Below, piece after piece: positions 42,512-50,751 of a stretch of 64,000 bases of DNA. Each line of letters opens with the position of its first letter. Within the stretch, counting starts at the first letter, position 1. The DNA comes from Alphaproteobacteria bacterium. GTDB taxonomy: Bacteria; Pseudomonadota; Alphaproteobacteria; UBA7985; JAUIBT01. The stretch lies in the NCBI GenBank assembly GCA_030428565.1, contig JAUIDR010000005.1, positions 46,188 to 110,187 on the forward strand, in the 5' to 3' direction. A model generated the notes under the pieces. The model worked only from the letters and a program-made list of their open reading frames with translations. It made no database searches and was not told the DNA's origin. The position numbers and the translations under genes were made by a program.

Positions 42512-43674
42512 GAGGCCTCCTTGCCGGGGTCTGTGGGGCGCGTCGTCTGTGGGGGCGCGGGCGGTTGGCCAGAAGAATGACCAGAAGAATGACCAGGTGC
42601 TTGACCTGATGAATGCCCGGGTGCTTGTGAAGACGCTTGGGACAATTCAGGTGCGAAGTTGTCGGTGCCGCTGGCCATGAGGTAGATAAAGGCCTCTTCC
42701 AGTTCGGTCTCTTTATAGCTCCAGCGCTGGCCGTCTTGGCCGTCTTGGACGTCGGCCAGGGCCTGTAGCGCGGGGCCATCGCGGCCAGAAGCATGCAGCA
42801 CCGCGCCAAAGCGTGCGACCTGTTCAACGGCGGGGGCTTGTTCAAGCATGGCCTCCAAGCGGTCCAGGTCCGGGGCGGTGATCCGCCAAGTGTGCAGCCC
42901 GATCATGTGGGGGATCTCGGTCGAGCGCCCCGCAATCAGCTTCTTGCCGTAGGCTATGTAGGCAATGAAATCACACTGCACCGCTTCGTCCATGTAGTGG
43001 GTCGAGACCAAAACGGTGACCCCACGCTGGGAGAGTTGGCGGATTTCGGCCCAAAAATCACGGCGGGCCTTGGGGTCGACACCCGCAGTGGGCTCGTCCA
43101 GCAGCAGGAGTTGGGGGTCGTGGATCAAGCAAGCCGCTAGGGCCAACCGCTGTTTCCAGCCGCCCGACAGCGTGCCCGCGAGCTGATGGGCCCGCCCGCT
43201 GAGCCCTAGATCGTCCAGTGCTTGAGCGACCTTCTGGCGACGCTGACCCACCCGGTACATGCGGGCGAAAAAGTCCAAGTTCTCGCGGATTGTCAGGTCT
43301 TCGTAGAGCGAAAAACGTTGGGTCATATAACCAATACGCGCCTTGATCTCGGCTTGCTGTTTTTGGATGTCAAAGCCCAAGCAGGCGCCGTGCCCAGCAT
43401 CGGGGGTCAAGAGCCCACACATCATGCGGATGGTGGTGGTCTTGCCCGAGCCGTTGGGCCCCAAGAAGCCGTAAATGGCTCCGCGCGGCACCTGCATGTC
43501 AAAATTATCCACCACGCGACGCCCGCTGAAGGCTTTGGTTAGGCCGCGTACCGAGATGGCCCAATCAGGATTGGAACCGGTGGGGTCGGCGCTGAAGGCT
43601 TTTGTGGTGGGGCCCTCCGAGCTGGCGTCCTCTGGGGTTGTGTCCTCTGGGGTGGCGATTGTAACGCGGCTCAT
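42508..43674 (-). CDS. ABC exporter ATP-binding protein with repeat tail
   Basis: 388 residues. Walker A GFLGPNGSGKTTT, signature LSGGWKQRLALAA, Walker B LLLLDEPTAGVDP, switch His in VLVSTHYMDEA. The NBD is followed by the DrrA-like C-terminal domain, then a Gly/His/Ser/Pro tail made from five 12-bp units (42569-42628; GHSSGQAP blocks). The ~36-residue N-terminal extension before the NBD is also low in complexity. Sits between the HlyD and permease genes with four-base overlaps on both sides. Confidence 0.93.
   Translation of the reverse strand: MSRVTIATPEDTTPEDASSEGPTTKAFSADPTGSNPDWAISVRGLTKAFSGRRVVDNFDMQVPRGAIYGFLGPNGSGKTTTIRMMCGLLTPDAGHGACLGFDIQKQQAEIKARIGYMTQRFSLYEDLTIRENLDFFARMYRVGQRRQKVAQALDDLGLSGRAHQLAGTLSGGWKQRLALAACLIHDPQLLLLDEPTAGVDPKARRDFWAEIRQLSQRGVTVLVSTHYMDEAVQCDFIAYIAYGKKLIAGRSTEIPHMIGLHTWRITAPDLDRLEAMLEQAPAVEQVARFGAVLHASGRDGPALQALADVQDGQDGQRWSYKETELEEAFIYLMASGTDNFAPELSQASSQAPGHSSGQAPGHSSGHSSGQPPAPPQTTRPTDPGKEAS
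42569..42628 (-). repeat. 12-bp coding tandem repeat in the ATPase tail
   Basis: Five units at 42569, 42581, 42593, 42605 and 42617; the first two are identical. Encodes GHSS/GQAP-type blocks and keeps frame. Confidence 0.8.
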
Positions 43675-44636
43675 GGCAGGGGCTCAACGCTAATCGGCTG
43701 GCCGGGGTTGAGGCCTGCTTTCGCGCCCTGGCTTACCTGCGCTTCGACCAAAAAGACCAGGCGTTGGCGCTGTTCACGGCTATAGATTAGCGGGGGACTG
43801 TATTGGGGTTCGGCAGCAAAAAAAGTGACCTTGGCGCGCAAATCAGCGGCGCAGCCATCGCAGGATAGCGCCAATTCTTGGCCCAGTGACAGGCGCGCGC
43901 GTTCGGGTTCAGGGACAAAGAAGACGGCCTTTAGGGGCGCGTCGGTCAGTAAGGCGAGCACCGGCGCTCCGGTGGCTGCGACCTCCCCGGTTTCAAACCA
44001 AGTGGCTTCAATCAGGCCATCGGTTGGGGCAGTGATCAGCCGATCACGCAGGGCGGTCACGGCGGTCTCCAGCTCGGCCTTGGCAGCGTCCAAGCTGGCT
44101 TCGGCGGCTTGCCGCTGGGCGGTGCGCGCGGGCAGCTTGGCGACCACGAGCTGGGCCTGCAGCTGGGCGACCCGCGCCTCGGCGGCTTCGAAGTGGGCTT
44201 GGTCGCTGGTCAAGCGCGTCACGGGCAGAGCCCCCGATCGCACCAGCGCGCGACTGCTCTCAAGATTGGCGCGTGCCAGGCCGCGATCGGCTTCGGCTTG
44301 CTTGAGCGAAGCCTCTAATACGGCTATTTCGGCATCACGGCTGCCGGTCTGCAAATTTTCCAGATTGGCCTTGGCGGTCGCAATTCCCGCTTGGGCAGCG
44401 TGCATGCGCGCCTGCTGGGCGGCATCGTCCAAGCGGAACAGCAAAGCGCCTTGTTCGACGCGCTGGCCCTGTTCAACGGCAAGCTCAACGATGCGACCGG
44501 GCGCCGCCGGGGCGATGTAGCGATATTGGCCCTCAAGGTAGCCATTGAATACCAGGTCCGTGTCAGGGGCCAAGCTGGGAAAGACGCTGATGACCAGCGC
44601 CATGATGCCATCAAGTAGGTTTTGAAGCACGATCAC
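43671..44636 (-). CDS. HlyD/YbhG-like membrane fusion protein
   Basis: 321 residues. N-terminal membrane anchor (GIMALVISVFPSLA), lipoyl half near 42-70 (GRIVELAVEQGQRVEQGALL), a long Ala/Gln/Leu coiled-coil hairpin (70-200), second lipoyl half RLITAPTDGLIEATWFETGE and a beta-barrel domain. It links the ABC-2 pump to the periplasm. Starts at GTG 44636, inside the 3' end of tetR, so regulator and transporter are one operon. Confidence 0.9.
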   Translation of the reverse strand: MIVLQNLLDGIMALVISVFPSLAPDTDLVFNGYLEGQYRYIAPAAPGRIVELAVEQGQRVEQGALLFRLDDAAQQARMHAAQAGIATAKANLENLQTGSRDAEIAVLEASLKQAEADRGLARANLESSRALVRSGALPVTRLTSDQAHFEAAEARVAQLQAQLVVAKLPARTAQRQAAEASLDAAKAELETAVTALRDRLITAPTDGLIEATWFETGEVAATGAPVLALLTDAPLKAVFFVPEPERARLSLGQELALSCDGCAADLRAKVTFFAAEPQYSPPLIYSREQRQRLVFLVEAQVSQGAKAGLNPGQPISVEPLP

Positions 44637-45363
44637 TCTCCTGCAGGGGCGCCAGCCCGGCGTCTAAAATGGCGAATTGGGTATCGATGAGCCGCGGCCA
44701 ATCCAGCCCGCCTTCGGGGTAAAGGTCGAAAATTTCGGCCAATAGCAGGTGCGCCATCAAAGGGCCCACCACACAACGCGCGGTCATGTCAGCGTCCAAT
44801 GTGCGAATGAAACCGGCCCGCATACCGCGCTCCAGCAGGTCAATCAGCGCAGGCAGCACTTGGGCGATGACCTCGTCACGATAAAGCTGGGCGATCTGGG
44901 GAGAGCTGGGGGCTTCGTGCAGGATCAGCCGGGGCACTTTGGCAAAACTATCATCTTGTTGGGCGATTTGGGTGACCGTTTGGAACAAGTCGCGCAGGGC
45001 TGCGCGCGGGTCGCCTCTATGCTGGGCCAAACGAGCGGCGGCGTTCTTGGCCATGGCCCCCACCGCGCGGCGCACCAGGGCCAGTAAGATATCGGGCTTG
45101 GCCGGAAAATAGAGATAGACCGCGCCCTTCGACAGCTTGGCTCCACGGGCGATCTGCTCGACCGTTGTGCGGTGGAAGCCTTGGGCCAAGAATAACTCCA
45201 GCGCGGTGTCGAGAATTTCGTCAGGGCGCGCTTCAGGCCGGCGGCGCGGCAGTTTGTCAGCGGCGCGGGTTTTGGCTTTGGCTTTGGCTTTAGGCGCCGG
45301 TTGGGGCGTGGTGTCGGCGTGGCCTAGGTTCTTGACGGGGGGTGAAGGCTGTGATCGGGTCAT
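44611..45363 (-). CDS. TetR family repressor of the export operon
   Basis: 250 residues. An unusual ~45-residue basic/Pro/Ala N-terminal extension with a KAKAKAK run (6-bp repeats) precedes the HTH: ILDTALELFLAQGFHRTTVEQIARGAKLSKGAVYLYF. The helical ligand domain follows. The ATG 45363 lies five bases after a TATAAT box whose promoter encloses a perfect 10-bp-arm palindrome, so it very likely represses its own operon (tetR-hlyD-ATPase-permease) and releases on binding the exported compound. Confidence 0.92.
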   Translation of the reverse strand: MTRSQPSPPVKNLGHADTTPQPAPKAKAKAKTRAADKLPRRRPEARPDEILDTALELFLAQGFHRTTVEQIARGAKLSKGAVYLYFPAKPDILLALVRRAVGAMAKNAAARLAQHRGDPRAALRDLFQTVTQIAQQDDSFAKVPRLILHEAPSSPQIAQLYRDEVIAQVLPALIDLLERGMRAGFIRTLDADMTARCVVGPLMAHLLLAEIFDLYPEGGLDWPRLIDTQFAILDAGLAPLQESDRASKPT

Positions 45364-45368
45364 GCCGA

Positions 45369-45398
45369 ATTATAGTACTGACTGTTCAGTCAGTACAA
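45369..45398 (-). promoter_or_regulatory. TetR-controlled promoter with operator in its spacer
   Basis: On the minus strand: -35 TTGTAC (45398-45393), 18-base spacer, -10 TATAAT (45374-45369). The operator is GTACTGACTG (45375-45384), TT, CAGTCAGTAC (45387-45396), overlapping the -35 by four bases. The ATG begins five bases after the -10, so the transcript would start at or next to the start codon. Confidence 0.85.
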
Positions 45399-45687
45399 GT
45401 TTAGACCGCACAGCGGACTGGCCGCGTTGCGTTTTGCAAGGCGCGGCGGCAGGAGTCAAAGCTGGTAAGCAAGGAGGGCGCGCAAAGAAGCAGGGCGCGC
45501 AATGTCAGCCGGCGTACAGAGGCCAGATCGCCTGGGGTCGATAGATCAGCGGTGGTTGGGCGGTCCACGTCACGCGGTCGGTCAACCCCTCAAGCAGCCT
45601 TGCTTCCTCACATTTCGAACCATGGTTCGTCTGCGGGCGGCTGCCTCTCTGCTTTTGTGAGGGCGGCCCGGCCGTGCTGCGCTCTGA
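45399..45687. other. Intergenic region between tetR promoter and ferredoxin
   Basis: About 290 bases. I see no gene, terminator or clear repeat in it. Confidence 0.5.
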
Positions 45688-45999
45688 TTATTCTGGCGCC
45701 AGCGTGACCTTGAGGCCGTCCAAAGAGGCGTCGAACTTCAACTGACAAGACAGGCGCGAGTTCTCTTGCGGCTCAATCGCCAAGTCCAGCATGTCTTCTT
45801 CTTCTTCTTCCTGGCCAGGCAGCTTGCCGAACCACTCGGGATCAACATAGACGTGGCAGGTCGCACAGGCACAAGAGCCACCGCAAGCCGCTTCGATGGG
45901 CAAGCCAGCATCGCGGATGATTTCCATCACGCGCCAGCCTTCTTTGGCTTCCAGGGTGTGTTCAGTGCCGTTGCGGTCTGTGACAAAGATTTGTGCCAT
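45688..45999 (-). CDS. Adrenodoxin-type 2Fe-2S ferredoxin
   Basis: 103 residues from ATG 45999. Cluster ligands C39, C45, C48 and C85 follow the adrenodoxin-type C-x5-C-x2-C-xn-C pattern (EAACGGSCACATCHVYV and SRLSCQL). A Glu-rich loop (GQEEEEEDML) is the usual partner-docking region. Such ferredoxins serve Isc assembly, P450s or Rieske oxygenases; the oxygenase/reductase genes at 59.8-62.6 kb lack a ferredoxin and could use this one (inference). I reject the in-frame start 46044 because homology begins at MAQIFVTDRNG and AAAGG lies upstream. Confidence 0.93.
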   Translation of the reverse strand: MAQIFVTDRNGTEHTLEAKEGWRVMEIIRDAGLPIEAACGGSCACATCHVYVDPEWFGKLPGQEEEEEDMLDLAIEPQENSRLSCQLKFDASLDGLKVTLAPE

Positions 46000-46333
46000 G
46001 ATCAGCGGCCTTTCCGGACAAATATCAAGAGATGAAGAATGCAATTGCGCCTACCTAGTGGGCAGCGCGCTTTCCTGCAACCCTTAAATATTTAACACGT
46101 GAAGCAACTTTGCGCCAAGAGGTAAAAACCGAAAGTAGGCGTCAATTTCTCACGTCTTCGGCTGGATTGGGTTCGACTTGAACCGATGGGTTCACAACTT
46201 GAGTTTTGCGGCCCGAATAGTTGGCTGCGGTGGCGGTCGCTTTTACGCGCCGTATTTTAAAAGCGCAGACCTGATGCGGCCTGCCTGCTCGCCTGTCTGC
46301 CTGCTCGCCTGCGCACCTGTCTACCTGCCACTC
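46000..46333. other. Ferredoxin upstream region and tandem repeat
   Basis: No gene. It contains the palindrome TTAAATATTTAA (46084-46095), a likely AT-rich part of the ferredoxin promoter on the minus strand, a small IR GGTTC/GAACC (46170-46184) and a 16-bp repeat (46283-46330). Confidence 0.45.
46283..46330 (-). repeat. 16-bp tandem repeat just after the molybdopterin-binding gene
   Basis: Units at 46283, 46299 and 46315 (GCCTGCTCGCCTGTCT type), four bases beyond the minus-strand stop at 46334. Confidence 0.7.
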
Positions 46334-47437
46334 TCAAGGTTCGCGCGCTTGCCCCCGCTCGGCGCTCTCCTTCAAGAGGCCACCCACGCCTAAGCTCATC
46401 AGAAAGGCCCCATCTAGGGGGGCCTGGCTCAATTCGCGCTGCAAAACGATATCGGTGCCGTTGTCTTGTGGCGAGCGGGCGCAGCCGGGCAAAATAATGA
46501 GCCGCTGATCGCTTTGGCCCGGGCGGGCGCGGCGGGCCAGCACCAGCAAATTACCCGGATCGACCGGCATACCAAAATGCTCGATCTGTCCGCCGACCGC
46601 TTCAATGACGCTGGGGATCAAGTCGCCACGATCGCAGACCGCTGACGCCCCCATCAGCAACACCAGCGGCGTCTGGCAGTCAGCCAGTGCCTCGCACAGG
46701 GCCTCGTGCTGGTGGGGCAGGCGCTGGCAAGCCAGGACGTGACAGTCCAACCGCGAGAGTCGCTGTCGCATGACCGCTTCCGTTTTGTCCAAAACGCTGG
46801 CTTTGGTCTGCGCAAGCTGGGTCTGGATCAGCGCGATCGGGCGCGGCACGAAGGCCGCAACGCGCAACAAGGGGCTGTGCTGTCCTTCGTTTGCGGGCCT
46901 GGTGTCGTTCTCTAACCCCGCGCGCGCGGTATCGATCACCGCCGCGGGTACGACGAAGGGCACCACCTTTAGGCTCGCGATCAAGGTGCCCGCTTCGACG
47001 AGGCGTTCGGGCGCCAGGGTAGCCAGCCCCAGTGCCTCGCTGTGCTGATTGAGGCGATGGACAGCCGCAGCGTTGACCAGCAGCAGGCCGCGATGACGGG
47101 CATGGGCGTTGAGCCGCCCGCCGGGGGCCGAGCGCCATTCAAGGCTGGGGTGGGTCAGGCCCGGCAAAAGGCGTTGCACGGCCTCATCTTCACCAAGATC
47201 GCCCGGGTCAGGGCGAATCACGGCCACCTGCTCGACGCCGCGCGCTATCAGGGCTTGGCAGTGGTCCGCGCTCAGCCTTTGGCCCTTGGGCCAGCTTAAG
47301 GCGGGCAAATCCGCTTGCGCTGGCAGATCCGTTTTCGCAGGCAGGCGCAAGGCGTGAGCCAACAAGCAACCAGACGCCTGTTGGGGCGTCAGCCGATGAT
47401 AGCGTTTGGCGGGTTCTGATAATTTTCCGGGGGCCAT
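46334..47437 (-). CDS. Molybdopterin-binding protein (N-terminal half of MocA-fusion type)
   Basis: 367 residues. The central MoCF-type domain has VLLMGASAVCDRGDLIPSV, GGQIEHFGMPVDPGNLLVLAR, VIILPGCARSP-type LIILPGCARSPQDNGTD and MSLGVGGLLKE. In many alphaproteobacteria this domain is fused to a C-terminal NTP-transferase (MocA-like) that makes molybdopterin cytosine dinucleotide. Here the protein ends just after the linker, so the transferase half is absent. It may bind or insert MoCo, or be a stand-alone half whose partner lies elsewhere. ATG 47437; divergent from the Mn operon. Confidence 0.8.
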   Translation of the reverse strand: MAPGKLSEPAKRYHRLTPQQASGCLLAHALRLPAKTDLPAQADLPALSWPKGQRLSADHCQALIARGVEQVAVIRPDPGDLGEDEAVQRLLPGLTHPSLEWRSAPGGRLNAHARHRGLLLVNAAAVHRLNQHSEALGLATLAPERLVEAGTLIASLKVVPFVVPAAVIDTARAGLENDTRPANEGQHSPLLRVAAFVPRPIALIQTQLAQTKASVLDKTEAVMRQRLSRLDCHVLACQRLPHQHEALCEALADCQTPLVLLMGASAVCDRGDLIPSVIEAVGGQIEHFGMPVDPGNLLVLARRARPGQSDQRLIILPGCARSPQDNGTDIVLQRELSQAPLDGAFLMSLGVGGLLKESAERGQAREP

Positions 47438-47698
47438 GATGCGTTCTTAGGCTGCAATCTTTGCGGGGACAAGGCCTTCAGTAGGGCAGAGTTCACCCCG
47501 GCTCGCAAGGGGAGACGGGCGGGGCGGGCAGGCAGGCAGTGCGGGAGTGCTTCGCCGAGTCCGGACGTGAGCGTCAACTCGGGGAGCCAAGGGTCGTATC
47601 GAAGCCGGAAAAGGCGTTTTGCAAGGTCTGATAGGGACGACAAGCGGGCGCTATCGCGCGTGATGACGTAATTTTGTCATTCAAAAGGGTTATGCAGC
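47438..47698. other. Divergent region upstream of the metal importer
   Basis: About 260 bases without a gene. It carries the minus-strand promoter of the molybdopterin-binding protein, not identifiable by eye, and leads to the MntR-type promoter at 47699. Confidence 0.4.
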
Positions 47699-47727
47699 TT
47701 GACAGAAGTTTAGCCAGTGCTAACTTT
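47699..47727 (+). promoter_or_regulatory. MntR-type operator inside the mnt promoter
   Basis: TTGACA (47699-47704), 16-base spacer, TAACTT (47721-47726). The spacer holds TTAGC-CAGT-GCTAA (47710-47723) within a 22-bp near-palindrome (47706-47727). The layout TAGC-N4-GCTA matches the known E. coli MntR box. The ATG of the binding protein is at 47734, so the transcript would begin beside the start codon. Confidence 0.75.
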
Positions 47728-47733
47728 TTTTCC

Positions 47734-48927
47734 ATGAAGCGATTTTTGACAGCCGCACTAACATTCATAGCTACGCCGCTCCAGCGCGCGGGGGCGTATG
47801 ATGTGGGCGTTCGCCAGACGGCGGTTTGCGGTCCCAGCACCGCCCTGGCCGCGCAGGCGCTGGGCTCTGTTGGCCTGGCCTTGGCGGTCTTGGCGGGTTT
47901 CGCCCAATCCGCTTCAGCCCAAACTGTTTCAGCCCAAACTGTTTCAGGCCAATCCGCGCCCAGCGTCGTGACCACCATCGCCCAAATCGGCCAACCGTTG
48001 CGCCAAATTTCAGGCGATTGCCTTCAGGTGACGAGCCTGTTGGGACCAGGCAGTGACCCGCACCTTTATCGCCCGACCCGCTCGGATATGGCCGGGCTCT
48101 TGCAAGCGGATATCCTGGTTCATAACGGTGCCCACTTGGAGGCCCAATTCGCCCAACCGCTCGCTCAGTTTACCAAGCGCAAGCCCGTGTTCGCGTTGGC
48201 GAGCTACGTGCCGATGGCAGGGCTCATGCACGACGGCGAGCAAGTCACCGATCCGCATTTCTGGATGAGCCCAGCGCTTTGGGGGTTTTTGCTGACCCGC
48301 CTGGTCGAGGACATGTTGGCCGATGCGCGCGTAGCGGGGGCTTTGGCACCCGGCTGTGCCCAGGCTATGCAAGCCTCCAGCCTGGCCTATCAAGCGCAAC
48401 TTGAGGCGCTGGATGCCTGGACCCAAGCCATCTTCGCTAAGCTGCCCGAGGAGCGGCGTTTGTTGGTCACTGCTCACGATGCCTTTGGCTATTTTGGCCA
48501 GCGCTATGCGTTCCAAGTCGAGGGTATTCAAGGCCTATCGACCGATAGCCAAGCCAGCCTTAAACGCATGAACGACCTGGCAAATCTGTTGGTGACACGC
48601 GATATACCCGTGGCTTTCGTCGAGAGCAGTATCGATCCTAAGAGCATTCAGTCCCTCTTGAGCCGCACCGCTGCCTTGGGGGGATCGGTCGCGCTGGGCG
48701 AGCCGCTATTTTCAGATGCTATGGGGGCCGCCGGCAGCCCAGAAGCGCAGTATTTGGGCATGTTTGCCCACAACGTGCGGGCCATGGCGCGTGGCTTTGA
48801 CCTGCAGACCCCTTTGCTAAATCTTGACGTGTTGGCACCCGACTTCGCGGCGCAACTGACCGCGCAGGTGGCTATGTCCTGCGGCGAGGCAGCTCAGGGT
48901 AATCAAAATGGAGACTCAGCATGCTGA
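47734..48927 (+). CDS. Mn/Zn ABC transporter substrate-binding protein (TroA/MntA-like)
   Basis: 397 residues from ATG 47734. A long N-terminal region ends in a hydrophobic signal (LGSVGLALAVLAGFAQSASA) followed by a 15-bp repeat (SAQTV blocks). The cluster A-1 metal ligands are suggested by DPHLYRPTRSD, DPHFWMSPAL, TAHDAFGYFG and the Asp in PLFSDAMG, the same H/H/H/D set as Treponema TroA. It delivers manganese or zinc to the permease. No Shine-Dalgarno is present, consistent with leaderless translation; ATG 47692 or TTG 47674 would place the operator inside the gene. Confidence 0.9.
   Translation: MKRFLTAALTFIATPLQRAGAYDVGVRQTAVCGPSTALAAQALGSVGLALAVLAGFAQSASAQTVSAQTVSGQSAPSVVTTIAQIGQPLRQISGDCLQVTSLLGPGSDPHLYRPTRSDMAGLLQADILVHNGAHLEAQFAQPLAQFTKRKPVFALASYVPMAGLMHDGEQVTDPHFWMSPALWGFLLTRLVEDMLADARVAGALAPGCAQAMQASSLAYQAQLEALDAWTQAIFAKLPEERRLLVTAHDAFGYFGQRYAFQVEGIQGLSTDSQASLKRMNDLANLLVTRDIPVAFVESSIDPKSIQSLLSRTAALGGSVALGEPLFSDAMGAAGSPEAQYLGMFAHNVRAMARGFDLQTPLLNLDVLAPDFAAQLTAQVAMSCGEAAQGNQNGDSAC
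47914..47958 (+). repeat. 15-bp coding repeat at the MntA mature N-terminus
   Basis: TCAGCCCAAACTGTT at 47914 and 47929 are identical, with a third diverged unit at 47944; encodes SAQTV-type blocks. Confidence 0.75.
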
Positions 48928-49718
48928 TGCGCGCGAGTGACGAGACCTTATTGCAACAAGACTTGAGCCAGACGGCGATTGATATACGTGGGCTGACCAT
49001 GGCCTATGGCGAGGAGTTGATCTTGCCGGGCGTCGATCTGTCGATTCCTTTGGGCTCACGTTTTGCGATTCTGGGGCCCAACGGGGCAGGTAAATCGACC
49101 CTACTGAAGGCCATTTTGGGGTTGGTTGCCCCGCAAGCGGGCCGGGTTCGCTTCCCGCAAGCCCCTCAGCTTAGCGCCGACAGTGCCAAGGCTAACGGCC
49201 TGGTGGCCTATGTGCCCCAGCGCGCTAGCGTTGATTGGCACTTTCCGGCGACAGCGATGGACGTGGTAAGCATGGGCCGGTTTGGCGCGCGGCGTTGGTA
49301 CCAGCGTTTGTCCCGCCAAGACCGCGAACGGGCCGCTGCGGCCCTTGAAGCCGTGGGGCTGACCCGTTTTGCCGACCATGCTTTGGGCGCGCTGTCGGGC
49401 GGCCAAGCGCAGCGGGTCTTTTTGGCGCGCGCTATCGCGCAAGACGCTCAGATCTTTTTGCTCGACGAGCCGCTGACCGGCATTGATGCGCCCTCGCAAG
49501 ATATCATTATCGACCAGCTGCATCAGCTCAATGCGCAAGGCAAGACCGTGGTAGCGGTCCACCATGACTTGAAGACCGCAGGCGATATTTTTAGCCACGG
49601 CGCGCTGCTCAATCGCGGGCTGGTCGCCAGCGGCTTGATTCAAGATGTTTGCAGTCCGCAGGCCCTGGCCAGTGCCTTTGGTCTGCCGATCGACGCGCTT
49701 TGGCGTCCGGCAGCCTAA
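48921..49718 (+). CDS. Mn/Zn ABC transporter ATP-binding protein
   Basis: 265 residues. Walker A GPNGAGKSTL, the metal-importer motif VAYVPQRASVDWHFPATAMDV, signature ALSGGQAQRVFLARAI, Walker B IFLLDEPLTGID, switch His in VAVHHDL. GGAG lies seven bases before ATG 48921, which overlaps the binding-protein stop. Powers metal import with two permeases downstream. Confidence 0.94.
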   Translation: MLMRASDETLLQQDLSQTAIDIRGLTMAYGEELILPGVDLSIPLGSRFAILGPNGAGKSTLLKAILGLVAPQAGRVRFPQAPQLSADSAKANGLVAYVPQRASVDWHFPATAMDVVSMGRFGARRWYQRLSRQDRERAAAALEAVGLTRFADHALGALSGGQAQRVFLARAIAQDAQIFLLDEPLTGIDAPSQDIIIDQLHQLNAQGKTVVAVHHDLKTAGDIFSHGALLNRGLVASGLIQDVCSPQALASAFGLPIDALWRPAA

Positions 49719-49809
49719 GGCGCCGTTTGCTTCGGATCTCAAGCAGGGACCAAAGCGCCGCTTTGTGCCGCTTCGGGCGAGGCGGGCAAGCTGCGGGTGG
49801 AACAAATCC

Positions 49810-50751
49810 ATGACATTGATTGATCTTCTTTTATTGACCGCATTGGCCGCTTTCGGCGCGGCCAGCGGGGCGCTGGGCGTTTTTCTAACCCTACGCGGTC
49901 GCACGCTGGTCGTGGATGCTATGAGCCACGCGGCCCTACCTGGTATTGCGCTGATTGGTCTGTTAGCCGGGCTGGGAATGGTGGTGCGCAGCGGCTTTTT
50001 GCTGGTGGTTGGCGCGCTAGTATTTGCCGCTCTTGCTGCGGTGGTCATTTTGTGGCTGCGTCGCCAGGAGCGGGTCAGCGAGGATTCGGCCATGGCGCTG
50101 GTCCTTTCTAGCTTCTTTGGGCTTGGCGTCATGCTGTTTGGTTGGCTGCAATTGGTCGACCCCAGCCAGTCCTTGGGGCTGACCAGCTTCGCTCTGGGGC
50201 AAGTGGCCACCATGAGCCTTGGCGAGGCTTGGAGCCTGCTCGCGGTGGCCTTGCTGGTAACGCTGGTCATCTGGGCGGGGTATCGCGGGCTGTGCCTACT
50301 GGTCTTTGATGCTGATTACGCCGCCACGACCGGATGGCCGTTGGCCCGGCTGGACGCGCTGTTGATGGCGCTGGCAACCTTGCTTTTGGCGGTGGGATTG
50401 CGCTCGGTCGGGGCCATTATGCTGCTGGGCTTGGTCGCGGGCCCGGCGCTGATCGGCCTGGCCTGGGCCAAGCGCATGCCGCAGGCTCTAGGGTTGGCGG
50501 CAGCAAGTGGGGCCGGGGCCTGCGTAATCGGTGGCACAATCAGCTTAGAGGGAACGCAAGTCGCGACCGGCCCAGCCATCATTCTAAGCCTCGCCGTGAT
50601 GCTAGCGCTGGTGTTGAGCGCGCGCGGTTTGCGGCGCAGTCGAGGCGTGTGTCGGAGCCCGCTGTTGCGCGGCTTGGACCGCTCTGACAGCGCGCCGAGC
50701 CTAGAGCGGCAATCAGGCCGCCCCCAGGGTGAAAAGGAGCGCCAGGCATGA
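49810..50751 (+). CDS. Metal ABC transporter permease (ABC-3 type), first
   Basis: 313 residues from ATG 49810. Eight or so helices with ABC-3 signatures LRGRTLVVDAMSHAALPGIA near 28-47 and LGLVAGPALIGLAWAKRM near 214. I reject an in-frame start at 49645 because it lies in the ATPase gene and the hydrophobic protein begins at MTLIDLLLL. The Arg/Gln-rich C-terminal tail is unusually long. Stop overlaps the next permease as ATGA. Confidence 0.92.
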   Translation: MTLIDLLLLTALAAFGAASGALGVFLTLRGRTLVVDAMSHAALPGIALIGLLAGLGMVVRSGFLLVVGALVFAALAAVVILWLRRQERVSEDSAMALVLSSFFGLGVMLFGWLQLVDPSQSLGLTSFALGQVATMSLGEAWSLLAVALLVTLVIWAGYRGLCLLVFDADYAATTGWPLARLDALLMALATLLLAVGLRSVGAIMLLGLVAGPALIGLAWAKRMPQALGLAAASGAGACVIGGTISLEGTQVATGPAIILSLAVMLALVLSARGLRRSRGVCRSPLLRGLDRSDSAPSLERQSGRPQGEKERQA

